Source: Cohnella panacarvi Gsoil 349
GTDB lineage: Bacteria; Bacillota; Bacilli; Paenibacillales; Paenibacillaceae
Direction: 5' to 3'
DNA length: 64,000 nucleotides
NCBI RefSeq assembly: GCF_000515335.1
Contig: NZ_KI911563.1
Coordinates: forward strand, 3,562,869-3,626,868
Translations under genes and position numbers: made by a program
Shown here: positions 50,532 to 58,831 of the stretch, in pieces
Position numbering within the stretch: the first letter of the stretch is position 1
Layout of the letters: each line of letters opens with the position of its first letter
Notes under the pieces: model-generated
Told to the model about the DNA's origin: nothing
Seen by the model: the letters and a program-made list of their open reading frames with translations, nothing else
The model's database searches: none

Positions 50532-53276
50532 ATGGAACCAAGCCCTGATGCTCCGTCCCGACTAGCCGAGCAATTCAGGAGATGGGGGACTCCGGCTTTG
50601 CTGGAGGGCAACAACCCTCTTCTTATTAAGGATGAAGACAATGTTTGGTATGTAAGCGCCGGACATGTCGATCTGTTCGCCATTACGCTCCATGAAGGGG
50701 AGGTCGCCAGCTCGCGCCGTTTTTTGTTCGGTGTGGATGCAGGCGGCCTTGTGCTCGGATTTGCGGGAGGTCGCGAAGCTTCCGATGCGCTGCTCGTCTC
50801 GGGCTTATCCAATACGGAGGTATATCGGATGGAAGCGGAACGCTTCTATGCGATATGCGCAGAGCCAAGCGTACAGCCGGAGGTCTTAGGAGCGATCAAC
50901 GGGTGGATGTACCAGTGGTCGGCGGCGCTTGGCGACGGCTGTCCTCCCTCCGCATACACCGCGTGGGAAGAGGCTTGTTCACGCTCGGAGGAGGGGATCG
51001 GGCGAGAGACGGGGTGGATAGCGGCCTCATTATCTGAATTTCATCGCGTGATACAACTTGGTTTACGAGATTTTCTCGTCAAAGAGGACTATCGTAGCTA
51101 TGAGCAATTGCAGAAGAAGACGGAGTATGACAGATCCGTCATGCATCGGGCATTGCGCAGGTTAACAACAGTCTCTAAGGAAGATACTGCGGCGATCGAA
51201 GCGGACGAGGCGAATCCAAACGATCTATTAATCGAAGCCTGTAAGCTTGTAGCCGAAGCGGTTGGCTTTCCAGCCAATCGGATCAAGAGAACGTACACCC
51301 TTCAGTCGCGCGATCCGATCAACGACATTGCCCGTGCATCGGGCATCCGTTGCCGGAAGGTTGCTCTCAAGAATCGTTGGTGGGAGGAAGATAACGGCCC
51401 GTTGCTTGCCTATGTGGAGGACGGGATGTATCCGGTTGCGCTTATTCCTAATCGCAATACGAGCTATTGGTTCAATAATCCGGCCAACGGTGTCAAAGTG
51501 AAAGTGACGGAGCAACTCGCGAACGAACTGGCTCCGATCGCAACGATGTTCTTCCGGCCGTTGCCCAGCCGAGCGTTGCGAGTATGGGATATTCTCCAAT
51601 ACAGCGCGCATCCCGCATTGAAACGCGATTTCCTCATGATCCTGGTATTGGGCATTGCCGGAGGAGTGCTTGGCACGTTTACGCCGATCGCGAACGGTAT
51701 GTTGTTCGATACCATTATTCCGGCCGCAGACCGTGGGTTGCTACTCCAGATGTGCTTTATCTTAGTGTCGATCTCGATCTCTTTGTTGCTGTTTCAGATT
51801 ACCCGCTCGCTCGCGATGTTGCGCATCGAAGGGAAAGTAAACGGCTCGATTCAAGCGGCGATCTGGGATCGCTTGCTCCAACTGCCATTGTCCTTCTTCC
51901 GAAGCTATACGGCAGGAGATTTGGCACTCAGGGCAAGCAGCATGAATACGATTCGCCAAACGTTGTCGGGAGTCGTCTTAACCTCGATATTCGCGGGCAT
52001 ATTCTCATCGTTCAACTTGGTTCTCTTGTTTCTGTACGATCTTCGAATGGCGCTCGTCGCTTCTTTGATCGTATTAGCGGCAATGATCGAGACCGCCGGC
52101 GTCGGGATGCTTCAGTATCGAAGGCAGAAGCGATTGCTGCACCTGGGAGGCAAGCTGTCCGGTACGGTGCTGCAGCTTCTGAACGGCATTGCTAAGTTCC
52201 GTATGGCCGCGGCGGAGAAACGGGCGTTTTACATTTGGGCTAAGCTATTCGGCGACATGAAGGCTTCGTCGTTCAAATCGCAGACGCTGAATAACGCGCA
52301 TGCCGTGTTTAACGCGGTATTCCCGCTCGTTGCCTCGATGATTCTGTTCTATATGGCGCTGTCCGGCGCGAAAGTCGTCAGCGCGGGACAATTCATCGCG
52401 TTCTTCGCCGCATTCAGCACCTTTCTTACGTCCATGCTCGCGATGACGTCGTCGCTGCTCTCCGTTGTTAACATCATCCCTTTGTATGAAAGAGCGAAGC
52501 CGATCATGCTGGAGCTGCCTGAGATCCATGATGCGGCCGAAGACTCGGGAGAGCTTGTCGGCGCAATTGAAATCAAGCATGTAAGTTTTCGTTATAAATC
52601 CGATCAACCTGCCGTCTTAAATCAACTATCGCTGGACATCCGGGCCGGTCAGTTCGTGGCGCTTGTCGGCGCTTCGGGCTGCGGCAAGTCGACGGTGCTG
52701 CGATTGCTGCTCGGCTTCGAGAAATCGGAAGCGGGAGCGATCTATTACGACGGTCAAGATATGAGGACGCTCGATGTGCGCTCTTTGCGCAGCCAATTCG
52801 GCGTTGTGTTGCAGAACGGCAAGCTGATGTCGGGCGACATCTTCACCAACATCGTCGGTTCGTCTAATCTGACGATGAGCGATGCATGGGAAGCGGCGCG
52901 GATGGCCGGGATCGATGAAGACATAAGGGCAATGCCGATGGGGATGCATACGGTCGTGTCCGAAGGCGGCGGTACGTTCTCCGGCGGTCAGCGCCAACGG
53001 CTGCTCATTGCCAGAGCGATTGCCCGCAAGCCGAGAATATTGCTCTTCGACGAGGCGACGAGCGCGCTCGACAATCGCACGCAGGCAATCGTCGGCGAAA
53101 GCTTGGCGAAGCTGCATGCGACGCGCGTCGTGATCGCGCACAGGCTAAGTACGATTATGAACGCGGACCGGATCTATGTGCTCGATCAAGGGCGGATCGC
53201 GCAAGCAGGAACCTATTCGGAGTTGATGAACCAGGAGGGACCGTTCGCCGAATTGGCGAAGAGACAATTAGCCTGA
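50532..53276 (+). CDS. NHLM-type ABC transporter permease/ATPase (second subunit)
   Basis: This protein of about 914 residues has no C39 domain. A long N-terminal region (about 1-320) resembles a cyclic-nucleotide-binding-like or regulatory domain typical of the second subunit of NHLM exporters. Membrane helices follow (ALKRDFLMILVLGIAGGVLGTFTPIANGMLF...), then an ATPase with GASGCGKST, FSGGQRQRLLIARAI and ILLFDEATSALD. The two exporters probably work as a heterodimer. ATG 50532 is preferred since GGAGGT lies 7 bp upstream; a longer in-frame ATG is at 50508. Confidence 0.9.
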   Translation: MEPSPDAPSRLAEQFRRWGTPALLEGNNPLLIKDEDNVWYVSAGHVDLFAITLHEGEVASSRRFLFGVDAGGLVLGFAGGREASDALLVSGLSNTEVYRMEAERFYAICAEPSVQPEVLGAINGWMYQWSAALGDGCPPSAYTAWEEACSRSEEGIGRETGWIAASLSEFHRVIQLGLRDFLVKEDYRSYEQLQKKTEYDRSVMHRALRRLTTVSKEDTAAIEADEANPNDLLIEACKLVAEAVGFPANRIKRTYTLQSRDPINDIARASGIRCRKVALKNRWWEEDNGPLLAYVEDGMYPVALIPNRNTSYWFNNPANGVKVKVTEQLANELAPIATMFFRPLPSRALRVWDILQYSAHPALKRDFLMILVLGIAGGVLGTFTPIANGMLFDTIIPAADRGLLLQMCFILVSISISLLLFQITRSLAMLRIEGKVNGSIQAAIWDRLLQLPLSFFRSYTAGDLALRASSMNTIRQTLSGVVLTSIFAGIFSSFNLVLLFLYDLRMALVASLIVLAAMIETAGVGMLQYRRQKRLLHLGGKLSGTVLQLLNGIAKFRMAAAEKRAFYIWAKLFGDMKASSFKSQTLNNAHAVFNAVFPLVASMILFYMALSGAKVVSAGQFIAFFAAFSTFLTSMLAMTSSLLSVVNIIPLYERAKPIMLELPEIHDAAEDSGELVGAIEIKHVSFRYKSDQPAVLNQLSLDIRAGQFVALVGASGCGKSTVLRLLLGFEKSEAGAIYYDGQDMRTLDVRSLRSQFGVVLQNGKLMSGDIFTNIVGSSNLTMSDAWEAARMAGIDEDIRAMPMGMHTVVSEGGGTFSGGQRQRLLIARAIARKPRILLFDEATSALDNRTQAIVGESLAKLHATRVVIAHRLSTIMNADRIYVLDQGRIAQAGTYSELMNQEGPFAELAKRQLA

Positions 53277-53298
53277 GCAAGCGGCGCTTGTAATCAAA

Positions 53299-53345
53299 GA
53301 TATATCCTAGGGTATACGACAAAATCAGACGGATTCCGTTATGAT
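53299..53345 (+). promoter_or_regulatory. Promoter of the first precursor gene with the shared activator motif
   Basis: GATATATCCTAGGGTATACG (53299-53318) runs into ACGACA (53316-53321), followed by 18 bp and the -10 TATGAT (53340-53345). Compared with 46047-46092, about 17 of 22 positions of the motif agree and the distance to the -10 is the same. The precursor ATG follows 40 bp behind the -10. Confidence 0.62.
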
Positions 53346-53384
53346 TGCGGTGAAATCATTACCCATTATGAGGAGGAACCAACC

Positions 53385-53804
53385 ATGTCGCAAGAAGATC
53401 AAGTAGCCAAAGCCATTGAGGCAATCACAAGCAAAGCCGCAACGGACAGACAATTTCGTTCTTTGATTCTGTCGAACCCGCATGAAGCGGTGAAGCAGGC
53501 AACAGGTATTGAATTGCCGGATTATTTTAAGCTGCAAGTCGTAGAAAATGACGGCGCGCACTACACGCTGGTGTTACCGGATGCGGCAGTTGAAGATGAG
53601 GAATTATCCGAGAGCGAACTGCAGAAGGTGGTTGGGGGGGCGGCTGTTTACACGCACGATTATTGGTATATGTATACGAAATCGTCGATTCAGTATTTCT
53701 GCGATTTTAACGAACGTGTTTTCAGCGATGTCGTTACCGGTAATAAAACGCCTATTGATGGCGATTCAATAAGTTGGCTTACAGCAGGAAAGAAAGTGCC
53801 TTAA
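53385..53804 (+). CDS. NHLP-leader lanthipeptide precursor 1
   Basis: This 139-residue precursor has a nitrile-hydratase-like NHLP leader of 85 residues (SQEDQVAKAIEAITSKAATDRQFRSLILSNPHEAVKQATGIELPDYFKLQVVENDGAHYTLVLPD) ending in VVGG. The 54-residue core starts AAVYTHDYWYMYTKSSIQYF and carries a single Cys at core position 21, with several Ser and Thr on both sides. The strong site GAGGAGG precedes the ATG. Leader, GG site and the neighbouring LanM and C39 exporter define it as substrate. The YTHDY and YFC parts are shared with precursor 2. Confidence 0.93.
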   Translation: MSQEDQVAKAIEAITSKAATDRQFRSLILSNPHEAVKQATGIELPDYFKLQVVENDGAHYTLVLPDAAVEDEELSESELQKVVGGAAVYTHDYWYMYTKSSIQYFCDFNERVFSDVVTGNKTPIDGDSISWLTAGKKVP

Positions 53805-53814
53805 AATTCTAGTC

Positions 53815-54696
53815 ATGCTCAGTATCGATAAGTTGGCGCTCGAACAGATCCCTTTATTTAATTCCTACGCCTATCCCAATGTCCGTGCCATGCTCTCTGA
53901 ATGGTGTCAAGACCCGCACCATTTGCTGCTAGGCGCTGCGATGTTCGATCAGCCTGCAGGTCTGCTAATTGCGATTTATTCTGCAGATAAATCGATTGTC
54001 GTGATTAATTCTATCTTCGTTGCGCCTCGATTTCGGAACATGGGAATAGCCACAAGACTATTGAAGGCCGTAATTGAACATTCGAAAGGCTCCCGTATCG
54101 ATATTAAATACTTTACCAACCTATCTGAGGTATCTTATTTGGAGAGAGCGTTGCATCAGGTCGGATTCGACCCTCCCGAATTGGCAAGCGTGTATTATCA
54201 AGTTGACCTGTCAACTCTAGCGGCTGCTCCTTGGATCAGCAGGTGCAAGCGATCGCCTGGGTATCGGATGGTTCCATGGCAACAGATCACGGAGCAACAA
54301 AGACAAGACCTGAAGGAGAAGCGATATTGCGATTATCCGGAAACGTTATCGCCGTTCATTCAAGAGGAAGTCATTGAGGCATCGGGAAGCTTCGTCTTGC
54401 TGCGGGGCGATGGCGTTATTATGGGCTGGATTATTTACCACCGTCATGTGAAGCATGCCGTGCTAAGCAGGTCGCTATTCATTGCCGAATCGCTTCAGAA
54501 TAACGGGATCGGATTAACCATGATCGGCTACTCTGTTAGCCGGATGGCGGACCGGAATATTCAATGCATCGTTTTTCAGGTGATTGCCAGCAATAGGCGA
54601 ATGCTTCGCCTAGTCGACAGAATGATTCTGCCCTATCGGGGGGAACAAACGGAATTCAGATTAGCGCGTCTGACAAGCAAGCAACCGCAAGGATAA
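53815..54696 (+). CDS. Tandem GNAT acetyltransferase
   Basis: This 293-residue protein carries two GNAT-like halves. The first has the acetyl-CoA loop IFVAPRFRNMGIATRLLKAVIEHSKG (about 64-90). The second is less clear (SFVLLRGDGVIMGWIIYHRH...LSRSLFIAESLQNNGIGLTMIGYSVSRM, about 195-245), with NNGIG as possible CoA loop. It lies 10 bp behind precursor 1 and 18 bp before precursor 2. A tailoring role such as N-acetylation of the peptide or of Lys is likely, or self-protection by acetylating the product. There is no clear ribosome site, so translation may be coupled to precursor 1. Confidence 0.8.
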   Translation: MLSIDKLALEQIPLFNSYAYPNVRAMLSEWCQDPHHLLLGAAMFDQPAGLLIAIYSADKSIVVINSIFVAPRFRNMGIATRLLKAVIEHSKGSRIDIKYFTNLSEVSYLERALHQVGFDPPELASVYYQVDLSTLAAAPWISRCKRSPGYRMVPWQQITEQQRQDLKEKRYCDYPETLSPFIQEEVIEASGSFVLLRGDGVIMGWIIYHRHVKHAVLSRSLFIAESLQNNGIGLTMIGYSVSRMADRNIQCIVFQVIASNRRMLRLVDRMILPYRGEQTEFRLARLTSKQPQG

Positions 54697-54714
54697 AAAA
54701 AGGAGAAAACAACG

Positions 54715-55155
54715 ATGTCGCAAGAAGATCAGGCAGCCAAAGCCACAGAAAATCAAACAGCCAAAGCCATTGAAGCGATAACAAGCAAAGCCGTAACGGA
54801 CAGAGAGTTTCGCTCATTGATTTTATCGAACCCGCGTGAAGCGGTGAAGCAGGCAACCGGCATCGACTTGCCGGAAGAGTTCAAGCTGCAAGTCATTGAG
54901 AACGATGGAGCGCATTATACGTTAGTCTTGCCTGACGCGGCAGCCAAAGGTGAGGAATTGACCGAAATCGAGCTGCAGACAGTGGTTGGCGGGGCAGCGA
55001 TATATACGCACGATTATGTTGTACCTGTGAAAGACGATAATGAATACGATGCTATATATTTCTGCAAGGGGCCCGATCAACAGCGTATTGCCGGTGGTAC
55101 AGTTCCTAAGGGACATCCTTATGATGCCGACACCAAAATTGTTTTTACAATGTAA
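54715..55155 (+). CDS. NHLP-leader lanthipeptide precursor 2
   Basis: This 146-residue precursor has a leader of 93 residues, close to that of precursor 1 but with an extra short repeat near the start (TENQTAKA), ending in VVGG. The 53-residue core starts AAIYTHDYVVPVKDDNEYDA and has one Cys at core position 24. The Thr of YTHDY is the only hydroxy residue N-terminal to that Cys. A Thr-Cys (methyllanthionine) ring from it would span 20 residues; the alternative partners lie C-terminal. AAAAAAAGGAG precedes the ATG. The last 35 bp overlap the LanM gene. Confidence 0.92.
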   Translation: MSQEDQAAKATENQTAKAIEAITSKAVTDREFRSLILSNPREAVKQATGIDLPEEFKLQVIENDGAHYTLVLPDAAAKGEELTEIELQTVVGGAAIYTHDYVVPVKDDNEYDAIYFCKGPDQQRIAGGTVPKGHPYDADTKIVFTM

Positions 55156-58100
55156 TCGTAAACACCAGAAACAATTGGCCGAGATCGCAGCGCAAGCGAG
55201 CACCCTCCGCGAACGTCTGAGCGGAGGGGTTGTCGCTGCCGTGCCGGACAATGAGGAACGTCATGCCGGACTTCTCGTCAAACGTTGGGAAGAGTGGCGA
55301 CGATACGCGGATGCGCAAGACGATCGGGAGCTGCTGGAGACGGTAAATACGGATTTACCGGCGGATGAAGCGCGCGGATTGCTCGGAGATGTTCGGCTCC
55401 GCGAGGGTGAAGCTTTGCCGGAATGGGCTTTCGTATTGGATGAAGTGATCCAGGCCATCTTGTCTGAAGATGAGGAGCACGCAGCCATGCATGGCAGGAA
55501 GCTGAATCGGCGCAAGATTTACCCTTTCGAGGACCTGTTCCTGCCTGTTCTGGACGCGGCGTACATGAAACTTGAACAAGAGGCGCTATCGCTGCACGAG
55601 ATCTATTCTGACGAGGCTTGCGCGGATTTGATGGAGCGTCTGCTCGCCGAGCTGTCGGAGCTATGCGGTCGTGCTTTATGGGTTGACTTTGCCGTGTTTC
55701 GGGGGGCTCAGTTTCAGCATCAGGGACTTATGGCTGCTTTTAAGAACGAATCCTCCACATCCGCTTATACCGCGTATATCGCGTCGATGCGCCAAGGACG
55801 AATCGTTGACTTTTTCCAACAGTATAGTTTCCTTGCCCGCCTCGTCGCCACTCGCTGCCAATATTGGCTGTCATCCGCTTCCGAGCTATGTCGCAGACTG
55901 GCAGAGGATCGCGAAGGGTTATACGAGCGGTATGACGCTTGCGGAATGGTGAAGCGTCTGCAATGGGGCCTGTCCGACTCCCATCAACAAGGCCGAACGG
56001 TATGTATATTGGAGTTTAACGATGAGAAGAAAGTCGTCTACAAACCAAAGTCGTTAGCGATCGATCACGCCTTCGGAGATTTGATCGCGTGGCTGGAGCA
56101 GAGAGCTGTTCCCGTACGGTTGCGGACGCCGAAAGTATGGAATCGCGGCGATTACGGCTGGGCGGAGTGGATCGCCAATGACCCTTGTAAGGTTATGTCC
56201 GGCATTTCAGCGTATTATCGAAATTACGGCGGGTTAGTGTGCCTGGTTTATCTGCTCAGTGGCAACGATTTCCATGCCGAGAATATTGTAGCCGCCGGCA
56301 ACGTTCCCGTGCTGATTGATCTGGAAACGCTGCTGCATCCATTGTGGATCAAGCCATTCGGGGTATTCGCGGAAGAACGCGAGAAGGAGGATGCCGAGTT
56401 CCGGGCCATGATGAACTCGGTTTTCGCTACGCATTTACTGCCGTATCATGAGCTGGAATTGTCCGGTTTATCGGGCGAGAGAGGCCTAGACGGAAGAGCG
56501 GTGAAGCTCGAATGGAAGAACGTCAATCGGGATGCGATGAAAGTCGAGGAGAAGTCCGGGACGCGGAATCGTAAACTCTCGAATCTGCCAAAGCTGGATC
56601 AGCAGATGCACACGGTTCATGCCTTCATTCCCGAGCTGTTGGATGGTTTTCGGCAAACCGCCGTTTTCCTGATGGAGAACAAAGATCAGCTTCTTCATGA
56701 TAAGGTATTAGACGGCTTCCTTGGCGCTCATGGTCGGTTCTTGTTTCGCGCCACGTTCAAGTATGCATTGCTGTTGGCCAAAATCCTTCATCCTTCCAAC
56801 CTGAGAGACGGGCTGACGGCCTCGATCAAGCTGGAAACGCTAAGTCGCCGTTATATCTCGGACCAAGTGCCGCAGCTGCTGCCTGTCATCGATGCCGAAG
56901 TGAAGCAGTTGATTGAAGGCGATATCCCTTATTTTACGATACCCGCATTCTCCAGGCGGTTAGAGGCCTCTGAGCTTCCATTGGCACAATCCGCCTTGGA
57001 ACGCGTCTTTTCTCGCCTTGAGCAGTGGGACGAGCGGGAAATACAGCGTCAGACGAATATGATCGAGGAGGCCCTGCAGGCTGCGGTCACAAGTCAGATA
57101 GAGCGCAAGTCTGGCGCGATGGTGGAGGAAGCTCCGAGCTTGCGGACGATAGATGAGCTGCGCGGGCTCGTCTGGAAGCTGGCGGACGATATCCGAAACA
57201 GGTCCTTCTCCCGTGCTGATGACTCTCCCATCTGGATCGTCGCAGGCATTGAACCGTATTTGCCAAGCTTCCGATTTCATCCGATGGGTTATGGTTTGTA
57301 TGACGGAATCCTAGGTGTGTCGCTGTTCCTGATGGCTGCCGGCCGCAAGCTCGGAGATGACGAATTCGCGGAGTTGTCCATGCGACTGGCGGATCCGGTT
57401 CGACGCATGGTCAGAAGCAAGATGACGAGTTCTCGTACGTTAGGCATAGGCTCCGCGTATGGCTGGGGCTCTATTGTCTATGGCCTCACCCGGTTGAAGC
57501 GGCTATCGGATGACCGAACATTATTGGAAGAAGCCGTACAAGCCGCCCGGTTCATTACGCCGGAGCGAATCGCTTGCGACGACGCGCTCGATATGATGTA
57601 CGGATCGGCAGGCGTAATCGCTAGTCTATTGACTCTATACGACGAGGTCGGACAAGAGTGGTTGTTAGAACTCGCGCGGTGCGCAGGGGAACGATTGCTG
57701 CATGTCCACAAGCCGACGCATACTGGACATCGGGCTTGGTTCGTTGGCGAGCACCAATATGCGTTAACGGGTCTATCTCATGGTACGGCCGGGATCGCTT
57801 ATGCTCTGTTCCGATTGTATGCGGCAACGGGGATGGAGCGGTTCAAGGAAGCGGCAGAGGAAGGGCTTCGATACGAAACGGCGGTATTCCATACGGAACG
57901 GCATAATTGGCCGGATTATCGCGGCTACAGGCCGTATGAGCCTCTCCGATTCATGAATAGCTGGTGTCATGGCGCAACGGGGATCGGATTGGCCCGATTG
58001 GGTTCGTTAAGCTGCTATCGAACGGCCTCGATGGTTAAGGATGTGGAGGAAGCGATCTTAGCCGTCACGCGGGAGCCGCTCGCCTCAGCCGATCATATTT

Positions 58101-58384
58101 GCTGCGGCAATCTCGGTCGCGTCGAGATGCTGATCGCCGCGGCTCAAACGCTGAACCGCCCCGACTTGACCGCAATCGCTCACCACCAAGTTACAAGCGC
58201 GCTTTATGGTCATGCGGACGCATTGGGCTCCAGATTTGCGCACCATTCGCTGGCGGCCTTGCCCAATGGGGCTCTTGATATCGGCTTTTACCGGGGGATA
58301 TCAGGCATTGGTTATACCTTATTGCGGCTGTGCGATGTCATGGAACAACAAGAGCCCGTCGGTTCGATATTGCTTCTTAATTAA
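55121..58384 (+). CDS. lanM: Class II lanthipeptide synthetase LanM (CCG type)
   Basis: This bifunctional enzyme of about 1087 residues has an N-terminal dehydratase (LanM_N: GMVKRLQWGLSDSHQQGRTVCILEFNDEKKVVYKPKSLAIDHAF..., GNDFHAENIVAAGNVPVLIDLETLLHP), which phosphorylates and eliminates Ser/Thr. The C-terminal LanC cyclase has HGTAG (His887), WCHG (Cys949) and CCGN (Cys994, Cys995). Cys-Cys-Gly replaces the usual Cys-His-Gly, as in the substrate-tolerant ProcM group. The start is placed at ATG 55121 (AAGGGA 7 bp upstream; 55124 also possible), which overlaps precursor 2. Confidence 0.94.
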   Translation: MMPTPKLFLQCNRKHQKQLAEIAAQASTLRERLSGGVVAAVPDNEERHAGLLVKRWEEWRRYADAQDDRELLETVNTDLPADEARGLLGDVRLREGEALPEWAFVLDEVIQAILSEDEEHAAMHGRKLNRRKIYPFEDLFLPVLDAAYMKLEQEALSLHEIYSDEACADLMERLLAELSELCGRALWVDFAVFRGAQFQHQGLMAAFKNESSTSAYTAYIASMRQGRIVDFFQQYSFLARLVATRCQYWLSSASELCRRLAEDREGLYERYDACGMVKRLQWGLSDSHQQGRTVCILEFNDEKKVVYKPKSLAIDHAFGDLIAWLEQRAVPVRLRTPKVWNRGDYGWAEWIANDPCKVMSGISAYYRNYGGLVCLVYLLSGNDFHAENIVAAGNVPVLIDLETLLHPLWIKPFGVFAEEREKEDAEFRAMMNSVFATHLLPYHELELSGLSGERGLDGRAVKLEWKNVNRDAMKVEEKSGTRNRKLSNLPKLDQQMHTVHAFIPELLDGFRQTAVFLMENKDQLLHDKVLDGFLGAHGRFLFRATFKYALLLAKILHPSNLRDGLTASIKLETLSRRYISDQVPQLLPVIDAEVKQLIEGDIPYFTIPAFSRRLEASELPLAQSALERVFSRLEQWDEREIQRQTNMIEEALQAAVTSQIERKSGAMVEEAPSLRTIDELRGLVWKLADDIRNRSFSRADDSPIWIVAGIEPYLPSFRFHPMGYGLYDGILGVSLFLMAAGRKLGDDEFAELSMRLADPVRRMVRSKMTSSRTLGIGSAYGWGSIVYGLTRLKRLSDDRTLLEEAVQAARFITPERIACDDALDMMYGSAGVIASLLTLYDEVGQEWLLELARCAGERLLHVHKPTHTGHRAWFVGEHQYALTGLSHGTAGIAYALFRLYAATGMERFKEAAEEGLRYETAVFHTERHNWPDYRGYRPYEPLRFMNSWCHGATGIGLARLGSLSCYRTASMVKDVEEAILAVTREPLASADHICCGNLGRVEMLIAAAQTLNRPDLTAIAHHQVTSALYGHADALGSRFAHHSLAALPNGALDIGFYRGISGIGYTLLRLCDVMEQQEPVGSILLLN

Positions 58385-58404
58385 TTAGATCACAAGGAGG
58401 AGCA

Positions 58405-58740
58405 GTGGTGTATTCTTCCAAAGATATAGGCGCGACGATTCAATCCATAACGGCGAGAGCTGTCATCGATAAGGATTTCAGAGCGTTGTGTCTGGAGCAG
58501 CCGAAAGCGGCTTATAAGCAAGCGACAGGCTTCGAGCTGCCATCTGGGTTCCGGCTTCGCATCGTAGATAATGCAGGCGCCGACTATACGCTGGTGCTTC
58601 CCGATCCGAGATCGGATGAGGACGAACTGGAGCACAGCGATCTGGAACGAACGACGGGGGGGATTGGAGCGAGCGGTAAGGAAATGTCCGAGCCTTCGCG
58701 AGAATGGGTCAGAGATCTGATGAAGCGGCATCGAGGGTAG
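58405..58740 (+). CDS. NHLP-leader peptide 3 without core cysteine
   Basis: This 111-residue protein starts at GTG 58405 or 58408 behind AAGGAGGA. The leader (ATIQSITARAVIDKDFRALCLEQPKAAYKQATGFELPSGFRLRIVDNAGADYTLVLPD...) is clearly homologous to precursors 1 and 2 and ends in TTGG. Only about 25 residues follow (IGASGKEMSEPSREWVRDLMKRH...), with Ser but no Cys, so no lanthionine ring can form. It could be an only dehydrated peptide, a decayed precursor, or a helper or immunity peptide recognised through the leader. It lies 21 bp behind lanM. Confidence 0.85.
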   Translation: MVYSSKDIGATIQSITARAVIDKDFRALCLEQPKAAYKQATGFELPSGFRLRIVDNAGADYTLVLPDPRSDEDELEHSDLERTTGGIGASGKEMSEPSREWVRDLMKRHRG

Positions 58741-58756
58741 CGGAATTGCAACTCTG

Positions 58757-58785
58757 TTGAATAATAGTAAAATATGGCATAAAAT
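58757..58785 (+). promoter_or_regulatory. Promoter of the cluster regulator
   Basis: TTGAAT (58757-58762) and TAAAAT (58780-58785) with a 17-bp spacer form a good vegetative promoter. Just behind the -10 stands ATCTAGGTAATCATC, which resembles the core of the shared motif (ATCCTAGGGTATACG) and could allow autoregulation; this last point is weak. Confidence 0.6.
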
Positions 58786-58831
58786 CTAGGTAATCATCAT
58801 AATTTGATCTTTCTCGTAAGGAGAGACAAGC

